Positions 16,461 through 24,803 of a DNA stretch of 64,000 nucleotides are shown piece after piece. A program made the translations under genes and the position numbers. The notes beneath the pieces were generated by a model. That model searched no databases, had not been told where the DNA came from, and worked only from the letters and a program-made list of their open reading frames with translations. This stretch comes from Chryseobacterium indologenes (GTDB lineage Bacteria > Bacteroidota > Bacteroidia > Flavobacteriales > Weeksellaceae), in assembly GCA_002439165.1 (NCBI GenBank), contig DJTE01000018.1, positions 119,098 to 183,097 of the forward strand, written 5' to 3'. The first letter of the stretch is position 1, and each line of letters begins with the position of its first letter.

Positions 16461-18545
16461 TCAGAACGTAGCGGCAGGAGCCGTATCATTATTCAGCTTT
16501 CTCTGAACTTCGGTTTTCTTTCCTTTGGAGAGGTCAAAGCCAACCCCTAAAACAAACATCGATTTATTATTCATGATCTTTGTATCAACATTATAGTTGA
16601 CTAAGCTTTGAGGAAGACTTTTTGTTCTATAATGAGAAGGCATTCCTATCCAGTACATTCCCGTGGTAAAGGTCCAGCTTTTCAGTTTGTAACTGGCAAA
16701 AATGTGATTTTTATTCTCATTGGTATTAAGGAAAGCCCCGCTTAAGGTATACACCGGAATATTAAACATATACTGTACACTGAAAGACTTATATTCCGAA
16801 GATGCTACCAAATAATTGGAAAGATAATTATTTTTGATCAGCTCTCCGGATGCTGTTCTGATCATTTCCGATACCGGAGCGATCATTGCTTTCAGTACCA
16901 GAAGACTATTTCCGAAAGGCTTGTAAGATCCCGTAAGCTGCAGACCGTATTTCTGCCCGTTTCTGGCATTTTCATACGTGAGTGCATATCCTCCGAAAGT
17001 ATCATCCTGAACATAATACTGGTTGATTATTCTATCTGTATAAGTGTAAAACAGGGAAGCATTGAAATCAAAATATTTATTATTCAGGGAATAAATCAAA
17101 TTATTGGAAAGTACCTGCTGCGACTTTAAAAAAGGATTTCCTCTCCGTACAATATTAGGAGCCTGCTGTACGACATTGCTGCTGAGTGCATTACTCCCGG
17201 GGCTTACCGGAGTATAGCTTCCCGTAAATCTGAGACTCTGATTATTCTTCAGCTGATACCCTAAAATAAGTCTGGGTGTAAAAGACCATTCATTAAAGGT
17301 ATTTTCAGCACTCTTATTATGGATATTAGTAAGACCGGCACCAAGTCTGTAAGTAAATTTACCCTTCTTTCCTGAAAATTCCGTATAAAAATACTGCTCC
17401 ATGTAATTAACGTCATACTGGGAGTATCCTGCAAGATTATTCAGGTCATTGGAAATGGACGAAGAGGAAATTCGATAGCCTGATGATAGTTTCCCGGCTT
17501 TAAAATCATGGGTATGAGCCAGCTCTCCTACAAAATTGGTCTGCTCCGTTTTTAAAACCATATCATTATCATACACAGAATTTCCTGATGAAACTACCCA
17601 CTCTTTCGCAAATTCCGTAATATCCGTATTGTAATGGGATCCTACCGCATTGATGCTCACCTCATCCTTACTGCCAATCTTTTTTGAATAATAAAGATCC
17701 AGCTTAGGATTGATATAGTCTGAACCGTAATTCTTAAACATCTCATGTGTTTCTTCCGTATTGTCTTTAGTAAATAAACTCATGCCTTTTGTTTTTGAAA
17801 AACTGCTTACCAGATCCATATTCAGTTTAGCCTGAAAAGTATAGTTATCCGGAACCATACGGGTATAGCGCAATGCCACATTCTGTGTAGTATATCCAAA
17901 ATGGTCCTTTCTTTCTTCTTCCGAACGGTAATGCTGACTGTTCAGATTATAATCATAAATACTCTGCACCTGTCTGTTATCATAATCTCTCAGGCTCAGG
18001 GAGTATTCCAGTCCGAAATCATTTTTCCCTTTTGTATAGCTGGCATAGGCTGAAGCATCTACAAACCCGGTGTTCAGTGCAGAAGTAACATCGGCTCCCA
18101 AAAGATACCCTGTTTCCGTAGATCTCGTTATAATATTCACTACGATATCGGCTCTTGATGCCCAGCGTGCAGGAGGAATGTCGTAATATTCCACTTTTAC
18201 CACCTCATTAGGGGCTATACTGCGGATCTGCAGGTCTGTGGTTTCAATTCCGTTGATAAGAAACAGCGTTGTTCCTCCTTTTATACTTGTGATAGAGTTA
18301 GAAATCGGGTCCAGCTGCAGTTCCGGAAGGGTACGAAGCAGATCTTTGGCATAACGGGCTTTCTCCAGTGCTTCCTTATCAAAAGTATAGACCGCCTTAT
18401 CCGCAAATTGCTTTTTTCGCTGGGATTTCAGAATAACCTCCTGAATCTCTTTTGTTTTTGAGGTATCTACGGTATCCTTTTTTGCTTCCTGCGAGAACAT
18501 GAAAATACTACTGAGAAAACAAAGGGTATAGATCGTTTTTTTCAT
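16461..18545 (-). CDS. TonB-dependent receptor-like outer-membrane beta-barrel protein
   Basis: A 694-residue outer-membrane protein with a signal peptide ending M-F-S-Q. Residues 30-130 form a plug-like domain (VILKSQRKKQFADKAVYTF, LLRTLPELQLD, TTLFLINGIE, VEYYDIPPARW), without the CarboxypepD-like N-terminal domain of SusC proteins. The rest is alternating beta-strand sequence typical of the outer membrane beta-barrel family. No SusD partner is adjacent, so the ligand is unknown. It is transcribed divergently from 18714. Confidence 0.82.
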   Translation of the reverse strand: MKKTIYTLCFLSSIFMFSQEAKKDTVDTSKTKEIQEVILKSQRKKQFADKAVYTFDKEALEKARYAKDLLRTLPELQLDPISNSITSIKGGTTLFLINGIETTDLQIRSIAPNEVVKVEYYDIPPARWASRADIVVNIITRSTETGYLLGADVTSALNTGFVDASAYASYTKGKNDFGLEYSLSLRDYDNRQVQSIYDYNLNSQHYRSEEERKDHFGYTTQNVALRYTRMVPDNYTFQAKLNMDLVSSFSKTKGMSLFTKDNTEETHEMFKNYGSDYINPKLDLYYSKKIGSKDEVSINAVGSHYNTDITEFAKEWVVSSGNSVYDNDMVLKTEQTNFVGELAHTHDFKAGKLSSGYRISSSSISNDLNNLAGYSQYDVNYMEQYFYTEFSGKKGKFTYRLGAGLTNIHNKSAENTFNEWSFTPRLILGYQLKNNQSLRFTGSYTPVSPGSNALSSNVVQQAPNIVRRGNPFLKSQQVLSNNLIYSLNNKYFDFNASLFYTYTDRIINQYYVQDDTFGGYALTYENARNGQKYGLQLTGSYKPFGNSLLVLKAMIAPVSEMIRTASGELIKNNYLSNYLVASSEYKSFSVQYMFNIPVYTLSGAFLNTNENKNHIFASYKLKSWTFTTGMYWIGMPSHYRTKSLPQSLVNYNVDTKIMNNKSMFVLGVGFDLSKGKKTEVQRKLNNDTAPAATF

Positions 18546-18713
18546 ATCAGAAATTAGTTTTTATACCTTTAGAACAACTGACGTACGGTATTTGCTACAT
18601 CAGTTTTTTTAAAATAAATAAATTGGGAGGGAGGTTTAAGGAGTAAAACTCTCATTACTATCATTTTGAAGTCCCAATTTTTTATATCTTTAGATCAACC
18701 TGAAAACCTATGA
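18546..18713. promoter_or_regulatory. Divergent promoter region
   Basis: This 168-bp region separates two divergent genes. It holds a 9-bp inverted repeat AAATTGGGA / TCCCAATTT (about 18620-18628 and 18672-18680) around a pyrimidine-rich core, a possible regulator site. No ideal -7 box is found for either gene. Confidence 0.3.
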
Positions 18714-19109
18714 ATGAAGAAATTTTCAACTTTTATTATCATTATTCTGATCCTTCTTCCGATGCTTGTTTACCTGAATCCTTTTTCCTGGGGAATGGGA
18801 AGAAAAAAGCAATATTCTCCCAACCGGAAAACCGAAATACTGATGGAAAACCTCAATAAAAAATACAATACTGATCTTGAGATTATGGAAGTTCCTGATA
18901 CATTGTGGTATTTCAGAGATCTGAAAACAAAGAAAATTCAGAAGCTGGAAAACTTCAGTCTCTTTTCATTTGATAAAGAACGCTGTTCCCCGGAAGCTGT
19001 CCGTTTATTTGTTCATGATTTCAGGAAAGAATTTGTTCACCGGAAATATTTTGATTCCGTGATCGTATCTTACGGTGATTCTGTACTCTATAAAACTTCG
19101 ATGCGATGA
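18714..19109 (+). CDS. Hypothetical membrane-anchored protein
   Basis: A 131-residue protein with one N-terminal hydrophobic segment (about 6-24) and a basic, soluble remainder. It resembles small periplasm-facing proteins of unknown function. The stop overlaps the next ATG by 4 bases (ATGA), so it is coupled to the membrane protein at 19106. Confidence 0.6.
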   Translation: MKKFSTFIIIILILLPMLVYLNPFSWGMGRKKQYSPNRKTEILMENLNKKYNTDLEIMEVPDTLWYFRDLKTKKIQKLENFSLFSFDKERCSPEAVRLFVHDFRKEFVHRKYFDSVIVSYGDSVLYKTSMR

Positions 19110-19417
19110 AAGTTCTGACAGTTTACCGGTTTCAGTCCGCTGCTTACCTGCTGATTATCATTTTTGCAATCCAGCACTTTCTGTTCAGCGGTTACAGCTT
19201 CAATTATATCTTTTATGAGACAGTAGTATCTGTTTTTTTCATCGCTTCGGTGATCATCATCCTGGTTTCCGTGATTCCATTCATTGTTGAGAGCATTATC
19301 ACTTTAAACCGGAAAACCATTGTGGAAACCGAGTTGAAATACCTCATCATCAATCTTGTCCTTTATTATTCCGTCATTGCTTCCAGTTTTTATCTTTTTA
19401 CCCAGACCCGGTTATAA
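19106..19417 (+). CDS. Small hypothetical membrane protein
   Basis: A 103-residue protein with three hydrophobic segments (about 10-30, 38-64, 80-98), so an inner-membrane protein. It starts within the stop region of the previous gene. Function unknown; the pair may form a membrane unit. Confidence 0.6.
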   Translation: MKVLTVYRFQSAAYLLIIIFAIQHFLFSGYSFNYIFYETVVSVFFIASVIIILVSVIPFIVESIITLNRKTIVETELKYLIINLVLYYSVIASSFYLFTQTRL

Positions 19418-19537
19418 CACGCATTAATTTAGCATTCATATTGTTATTTTAAAGTTAAAAATGAAATCATATTAAAATATTTTTATTTTTCTGCCCGTTT
19501 TTTGCTGGTATTTTTTTACACCACAAAATATAAAGTC

Positions 19538-20290
19538 ATGAAAAAGCTTATTATTCTGATCCCTTGTTTTCTGTTTTTGAAAACCAATGCTCAGGAATCT
19601 GAAATCATTCCCGCAGACAGAATGAATATCATTAAGACCAATGTGACTGCCTATGCGTTCAGAAACATTAATCTTTCCTATGAAAGAGCCATCACTCAGT
19701 GGTTCTCTCTCAACATAGGATTCGGAACCATGCTTCAGGGAAAAGTTCCTTTTATCAATTCCTTTTTGAAAGATGAAGATGAAAAACGATTTCAGAATTT
19801 ACGGGTAAAAGCGACCAATTTCACCATAGAACCCAGATTTTATATAGGAAAAGGCTACGGCAAAGGCTTTTATTTTGCACCTTATTACCGGTTCTCTGAT
19901 GTTTCGTCCAACACTTTTGATTTTTATTACGATTATAATGCTCCGGGTGGTACCAGCTATCAAATTCCGCTCAAAGGTCAGGGAAGCACCAGAGGAAACA
20001 GCGGAGGACTGATGGTGGGTGTACAGTTTTTCCTCACGAAAAGCCAGAACCTCGTTCTTGACTTCTGGATCGCAGGGGCCCATTACGGCAGCGGAACAGG
20101 AGACTTTACCATGACCAGCGATTATGTCCTTACCCCCGATATGCAGGCACAGCTGAAAAAAGAAATCGAAAATCTGGATCTTCCCTTTGTGGATTATACC
20201 GTAGAAACAAATCCAAACGGGGCAAAAATAAAAGTTGACGGACCCTGGGCAGGTTTCAGAAGCGGACTTTCCCTGGGATACAGATTTTAA
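19538..20290 (+). CDS. DUF3575-like outer-membrane beta-barrel protein
   Basis: A 250-residue protein starting at 19538 (MKKLIILIPCFLFLKTNAQ, clean signal peptide); a start at 19502 would add an unlikely leader. The body has alternating strands typical of an 8-stranded barrel (NINLSYERAITQWFSLNIGFG, FTIEPRFYIG, GFYFAPYYRFSD) and ends in the aromatic GLSLGYRF barrel signal. The DUF3575 assignment is by pattern. Role unknown. Confidence 0.68.
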   Translation: MKKLIILIPCFLFLKTNAQESEIIPADRMNIIKTNVTAYAFRNINLSYERAITQWFSLNIGFGTMLQGKVPFINSFLKDEDEKRFQNLRVKATNFTIEPRFYIGKGYGKGFYFAPYYRFSDVSSNTFDFYYDYNAPGGTSYQIPLKGQGSTRGNSGGLMVGVQFFLTKSQNLVLDFWIAGAHYGSGTGDFTMTSDYVLTPDMQAQLKKEIENLDLPFVDYTVETNPNGAKIKVDGPWAGFRSGLSLGYRF

Positions 20291-20363
20291 TCATCCGTCC
20301 GGAAACAATTGCAGCTGTTCTTTTATTTCTGGATGAAATTTGTATATTGGCGCTCAATATACC

Positions 20364-21266
20364 ATGAAAATGATAGAATTAATACAGCAAAATAAGCTTG
20401 AAGAATTGAAAGAAGCTTTGAGAAATTCTGAAGAATTTCAGATCCACAGATATCTTTACGAAATATTAAATAATAACTTTGTGGAGATCAATGAGGATAG
20501 TTTTCCCTGTGACCGATATCAGATTGAATTTTTAGAAGGTCTTCAGCTTTACAAAGCCCTTGAAAAATCTGAGATCAATGAAGATCATTTGAAACAATAT
20601 ACTGCTCTTTTGGTTCATCTTGCATTCATCACAAGTGCCCATATTCAGTATCTTGCCACCGAAGCCATGAATCAGAATTTTTATCTTTCAGATCTCGAGC
20701 ATATTGACAATTTCAGGGTTTTACCTGAAATCAGAGGAAGTATTCAGGAGCTGATACAGCTTCTTGAAATAAAGACCGGGGAAGAAAAATCCATCGCCAA
20801 TCTTGCCGTCGCAAAAGCAAAAATAAGCAACTCCATCGGTAATACTCTTGAAAAGTATGAGATAGGAGAAGATATGCTGCAGTTTGCAGAAAATTTTGAA
20901 AAGGTGGGAGAAACCGGGACAGCCATAAGAATTCACCAGGGAATTATGAACGATTTTGAATGTGAATCCGTAAAATTAAGTTCCGGAATAATACCTGAAA
21001 TGAATCATGTAGATGACCGCCCTGAAGCAGAAATTGAGGTTTTCAATAAGGCTAAAGCTCATTTTGAAAGATTAACCGGACAAAAAGTAGAGGAACCGAA
21101 CAGAATTCATGTGACCGAAAGAAGAGAAGCTGAAAATTCAGCAGCATCAACCGCTGAAACCTCTCCGTCACACGATCAGACAACTTCTCCTGAACCGGAT
21201 CGCTCCCCCTCTCCTGCCCAACCCGGACTGCTGAATAAAATAAAAAAGTTCTTTGGTAAAAGCTAA
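20364..21266 (+). CDS. Hypothetical helical protein
   Basis: A 300-residue soluble, largely helical protein with a Ser/Pro/Thr-rich linker (about 250-285) and a basic C-terminus (KIKKFFGKS). I use ATG 20364; ATGs at 20340 and 20370 are alternatives. No family recognised. The repeated helical pattern could be TPR-like but no canonical repeat is visible. Confidence 0.6.
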   Translation: MKMIELIQQNKLEELKEALRNSEEFQIHRYLYEILNNNFVEINEDSFPCDRYQIEFLEGLQLYKALEKSEINEDHLKQYTALLVHLAFITSAHIQYLATEAMNQNFYLSDLEHIDNFRVLPEIRGSIQELIQLLEIKTGEEKSIANLAVAKAKISNSIGNTLEKYEIGEDMLQFAENFEKVGETGTAIRIHQGIMNDFECESVKLSSGIIPEMNHVDDRPEAEIEVFNKAKAHFERLTGQKVEEPNRIHVTERREAENSAASTAETSPSHDQTTSPEPDRSPSPAQPGLLNKIKKFFGKS

Positions 21267-21527
21267 TTACAGCTGCCACTCATGCACAAATAAAAACTGA
21301 GCACTTACGGCTGTTTTAACCTTAATACTGTACACCGGAGAAATTCAACTGCATTTAAAAAATATCTGCCTTCTTTTATCAAAATTGAAAATAAATCTGC
21401 ACCATCTGTCAGCGGTTTTTACATTCGCAGATTAAGCAGGTTTTACTTACTGTACATCATCCTGATACGTGAGAAAAGTATATAAACACCGGTCGCCGCA
21501 GAAAATCTGCGGCGACCGGTATATTTG
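21267..21527. other. Intergenic region with GCAGAT remnant and terminator
   Basis: It contains a degenerate TTCGCAGATTAAGCAGG remnant (about 21425-21445) of the dispersed repeat and a strong hairpin (21488-21520). No gene is evident. Confidence 0.5.
21488..21520. terminator. GC-rich bidirectional hairpin terminator
   Basis: A perfect 15-bp stem, ACCGGTCGCCGCAGA against its reverse complement (21506-21520), with an AAA loop, lies between convergent genes. The U-run is weak, so it may act by stem stability or by protecting transcript ends. Confidence 0.65.
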
Positions 21528-21743
21528 TTAATGATAGGCTTGCTTGAATTTTTCAATCATACTGTCCAGATTATGTCGCTGGACATACACACTTTTTACC
21601 TCTTCATACCGTGGCGATTTGTAGAAAACCTCATGAAAATCCATACTTCCGTTTCCTACCTTTACGACTTTCTGTACTTCGATATTCAACTTTCTCAATT
21701 CATCTTTGAAGACTTTAAATTCGTCCTGGATACTGGTGTTCAT
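21528..21743 (-). CDS. Small hypothetical protein
   Basis: A 71-residue, charged, probably helical soluble protein (MNTSIQDEFKVFKDELRKL...). It has its own strand and terminator. No family recognised; small regulators or toxin-antitoxin partners are possible but unsupported. Confidence 0.5.
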   Translation of the reverse strand: MNTSIQDEFKVFKDELRKLNIEVQKVVKVGNGSMDFHEVFYKSPRYEEVKSVYVQRHNLDSMIEKFKQAYH

Positions 21744-21970
21744 TTATATATTTGGATTTAAGTTAAAAAAAACTATTTATGTTTGATACCCCTTTTAAAG
21801 TCAGGGCTGTTTCTCAAATTTTAATTAAAGTTAACAAATTTATCAATACAACACAGCACTTTCACAATATTTTATTGTTTTTTTTATCAATAGAAGGCTT
21901 TTTTATTTTTTTTGCTACATATTCCGTATTTTTGATCCTAATGAAAATAATAACAAAACTATTAGAAACC

Positions 21971-22645
21971 ATGATGATCAGAGCATTCTTCACTTCATTC
22001 TGTTTAGTACTGATCTGTCTTGTAAAGGCTCAGACACCGGAATTCAAAGCACCGGATTATGCTTTAATTCAGAAGAATATTGAGGATAAAAACTCAGAAT
22101 TCTATTATCCTGCCCTGCTGAAAAGATTAAAACAGAACGATACCCTTCTCACAGACAGCCAATACCGGCATCTTTATTTTGGTTATACCTTCCGGAAAGA
22201 ATATAAACCCTACAAAATCTCTAAGAAAATGGAGGAAATGGGAAAATATTACCGTGCAGAAGATATTTCCGAAAAAGACATGATTAAAGGGATCAGGCTT
22301 TTCCATGAAGCCCTGGAAGAAAATCCGCTGAATCTCCGAGCCATGAATTACCTGGCCTATATGTATCATCTTACCCATGATGACAGTACCGCCAAAAAAA
22401 TCTCAAGAAACGTACATGGGCTATTAGGTGCCATTCTGAGTTCCGGGGATGGACTGAAATGTGAGACAGGCTTTCATGTTATCTGTGTTTCTGATGAGTA
22501 TGTAGTTCTCAATATATTCCAGATGGAACTCAAATCACAGGCCTATACGGGAGAATGCGATTATATGGAATTTGAAAAAGATCAGTACAAAGTTCCCGGA
22601 CTGTATTTTAACATCAACAGGTTCCAGGGAAAAATGTTTGATTAG
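21971..22645 (+). CDS. DUF4919-like secreted protein
   Basis: A 224-residue secreted protein. I choose ATG 21971 (or 21974) because MMIRAFFTSFCLVLICLVKAQ is a clean signal peptide; the open frame from 21779 adds AT-rich, unlikely coding. The body resembles DUF4919 (NPLNLRAMNYLAYMYH, CETGFHVICVSDEYVVLN, GLYFNINR). The first half looks TPR-like. Function unknown. Confidence 0.65.
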   Translation: MMIRAFFTSFCLVLICLVKAQTPEFKAPDYALIQKNIEDKNSEFYYPALLKRLKQNDTLLTDSQYRHLYFGYTFRKEYKPYKISKKMEEMGKYYRAEDISEKDMIKGIRLFHEALEENPLNLRAMNYLAYMYHLTHDDSTAKKISRNVHGLLGAILSSGDGLKCETGFHVICVSDEYVVLNIFQMELKSQAYTGECDYMEFEKDQYKVPGLYFNINRFQGKMFD

Positions 22646-22771
22646 CACACTTCAATGATCCGGTATATTGAAATAAAAGCCATCTTTTAATACTTTTCTA
22701 TGATTAAATCCCTTATAAAAGGGGCTCCCGGGGAGGAAAAAATATTTTTTCAAAAAAACTGAAAAAGTTTT

Positions 22772-22796
22772 GTAACATTTTAAAAAGGTCCGTCTC
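22772..22796 (+). promoter_or_regulatory. Candidate ECF sigma-type promoter
   Basis: GTAACA (22772-22777) and CGTCTC (22791-22796) resemble ECF sigma -35 and -10 elements, 35 bases before the hydrolase gene. The spacing (14 bases from AAC to CGTC) is somewhat short. If correct, the operon would be autoregulated by its own sigma factor. Confidence 0.4.
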
Positions 22797-22830
22797 TAAA
22801 AGACAAATAAACCTTACAACTTTAGAAATC

Positions 22831-23682
22831 ATGAAAAAATTCACATTCCTTCTGATCGTTATGTTATTCTTCGCTGCAGCATGCAATATATTTGGGCAGG
22901 AAAAATCATATCCGTTTGAGGTAAAGAAAACCGGAACCGGAAAGCAGGCTCTTATTTTTATTCCCGGTTTTGCTTCTTCCGGAGAAGTATGGAAAGATAC
23001 CGCTTCGAAATTTGAAAAAAATTACACCTGCTATACTTTAACCATGTCAGGATTTGCAGGAACAAAACCACAGCCGGAGGTAAGTTTTAAAGATTGGGAA
23101 AACGGGATTGCAGCCTACATCAAAAGTAATAAGATAGAAAAACCCGTAATTGTAGGGCACAGTATGGGAGGAGGTCTTGCTCTGGCCATCGCTGCCGATT
23201 ATCCGGATTTGCCCGGCAAAATTGTGGTAGTGGATGCTATTCCCTGCCTGGCCGCCTTATCCAACCCCAACTTTATCTCTAAAGAAAACAACGACTGTTC
23301 AGTGATGATCAATACACTCACCGCTATGCCGGATGAACAGTTCCGCAGTATGCAGGCTCAGGCTATCCCAAGCCTGCTGGCAGATACTTCCATGCAGGAA
23401 ACGGTTATCGGCTGGAGCATGAAATCAGACCGGAAAACTTTTGCCAAAATGTACTGTGATTTTTCCAATACGGATCTCAGGGAAAAAATCAAAACCATAC
23501 AATGCCCTTCTCTTATTTTACTGGAATCCTACTTTATCAACTTCAAACCGGCTATTGAAGGACAGTATAAAAATTTGAAAAATGCTGATTTCCAATACGC
23601 ATCCAAAGGGCTACATTTCATTATGTATGATGATAGAGACTGGTATCTGAACCAGCTTGATAATTTCTTATCTGCGAAATAA
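22831..23682 (+). CDS. Secreted alpha/beta hydrolase
   Basis: A 283-residue hydrolase with an N-terminal lipoprotein- or Sec-type signal (MKKFTFLLIVMLFFAAAC; A-A-A-C suggests a lipobox, Cys18). It has the oxyanion region FIPGFASSGEVW and the nucleophile elbow GHSMGG at about 111-116, plus a C-terminal His near GLHFIMYDD. It is the first gene of a hydrolase-sigma-anti-sigma operon; its stop overlaps the sigma gene's start by one base (TAATG). Confidence 0.82.
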   Translation: MKKFTFLLIVMLFFAAACNIFGQEKSYPFEVKKTGTGKQALIFIPGFASSGEVWKDTASKFEKNYTCYTLTMSGFAGTKPQPEVSFKDWENGIAAYIKSNKIEKPVIVGHSMGGGLALAIAADYPDLPGKIVVVDAIPCLAALSNPNFISKENNDCSVMINTLTAMPDEQFRSMQAQAIPSLLADTSMQETVIGWSMKSDRKTFAKMYCDFSNTDLREKIKTIQCPSLILLESYFINFKPAIEGQYKNLKNADFQYASKGLHFIMYDDRDWYLNQLDNFLSAK

Positions 23683-24152
23683 TGATATTCGAGGATATAT
23701 ACGAAGTGTACTGGCAGAAAATATTCCGGTTGTGTATGGGATATGTAAATGACGCGGAATCCGCCCGGGACCTGGCTCAGGAAACATTTATCATTGTCTG
23801 GCAGCAGCTTCCGAAATTCCGGAATGAATCCAGTGTAGGTACATGGATCTTCAGAATTGCTTCCAATACCTGTCTCCGGCAGATTGAAAAGGAAAAAAGG
23901 TTCTCCAGAACAGATCTGCCGATCAACCTGGAAGAGAAAAAGCAGGAATCCCTGGAACCTCAGATCCAGCTGCTCTACCGGTTTATTTCAGAGTTACCCG
24001 AAACGGACAGGATCATTATTTCGCTGGAGCTTGAAGATATAAAACAGGCAGAAATTGCACAGATTACCGGACTTTCAGAATCCAATGTAAGGGTAAAAAT
24101 TCACAGGATCAAAGAAAAATTAACGCAAAAGTTTAAAGAAAATGGCTACTGA
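23682..24152 (+). CDS. ECF RNA polymerase sigma factor
   Basis: A 156-residue sigma factor. Region 2 is visible at about 20-65 (YVNDAESARDLAQETFIIVWQQLPKF, with the GTWIFRIASNTCLRQ block) and region 4 at about 105-150 (ISLELEDIKQAEIAQITGLSESNVRVKIHRIKEKL). It redirects RNA polymerase to a small stress regulon. Start overlaps the hydrolase stop by one base and its end overlaps the next gene by 11, a typical sigma/anti-sigma layout. Confidence 0.92.
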   Translation: MIFEDIYEVYWQKIFRLCMGYVNDAESARDLAQETFIIVWQQLPKFRNESSVGTWIFRIASNTCLRQIEKEKRFSRTDLPINLEEKKQESLEPQIQLLYRFISELPETDRIIISLELEDIKQAEIAQITGLSESNVRVKIHRIKEKLTQKFKENGY

Positions 24153-24735
24153 TATCGACTTTAAAAATATATGGCAACAGCAGTCTTCCGACAGACCCAA
24201 TAGGGAGGAACTGCTCGGCAGGCTGAAAAAGTTCAGAAACGAAAACCTGCGCAGGCTGGTTCTTACCAATATAGCCCTGATTGCGACCTCTCTGGGGATT
24301 GGTTTTATCTGGTTCCGTTACCAGCCTCAAATGATATCTACAAAAATCGGAATTATACTCGTTATCCTGGCCATGGTCATTTTCCTTCTAGCCTACAACC
24401 GGATGTTCATGCTTTTTTATACAACCGACACTGCGCAATCCAACAGTGAATATCTGCAGAACCTCTATATGGTAAAGAATAAGCAGAAATTGATGCAGAC
24501 CACCATGCTGAATCTGTATTTTATCATGCTGATCCTGGGAATCTTTCTGTATATGTATGAATATGCTTCAATGATGAAGATTTCTTCTGCTGTTCTGGCT
24601 TATGGAGCTGTTTTGGTATGGATGGTCATCAACTGGTTTTATATAAGACCCAAAACCGTTAAAAAACAGCAGGAAAAACTGAACGGGCTCATCCGTAAAT
24701 TCGAGGAACTCAATAATCAGTTTAAGGAATTGTAG
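24142..24735 (+). CDS. Putative membrane anti-sigma factor
   Basis: A 197-residue protein with a cytoplasmic N-terminus (about 1-38) and four hydrophobic segments (about 41-58, 66-86, 118-138, 146-170), ending in a coiled-coil-like tail. Overlap with the sigma gene by 11 bases and the membrane topology fit an anti-sigma factor, but no conserved zinc motif is visible, so the role is inferred from context. Confidence 0.6.
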   Translation: MATDIDFKNIWQQQSSDRPNREELLGRLKKFRNENLRRLVLTNIALIATSLGIGFIWFRYQPQMISTKIGIILVILAMVIFLLAYNRMFMLFYTTDTAQSNSEYLQNLYMVKNKQKLMQTTMLNLYFIMLILGIFLYMYEYASMMKISSAVLAYGAVLVWMVINWFYIRPKTVKKQQEKLNGLIRKFEELNNQFKEL

Positions 24736-24803
24736 ATCAGACTTAATTTATTATAGTATTTTTTGATTATTTTTAAATTTCAAACCATTCATATAAAAAT
24801 ACT

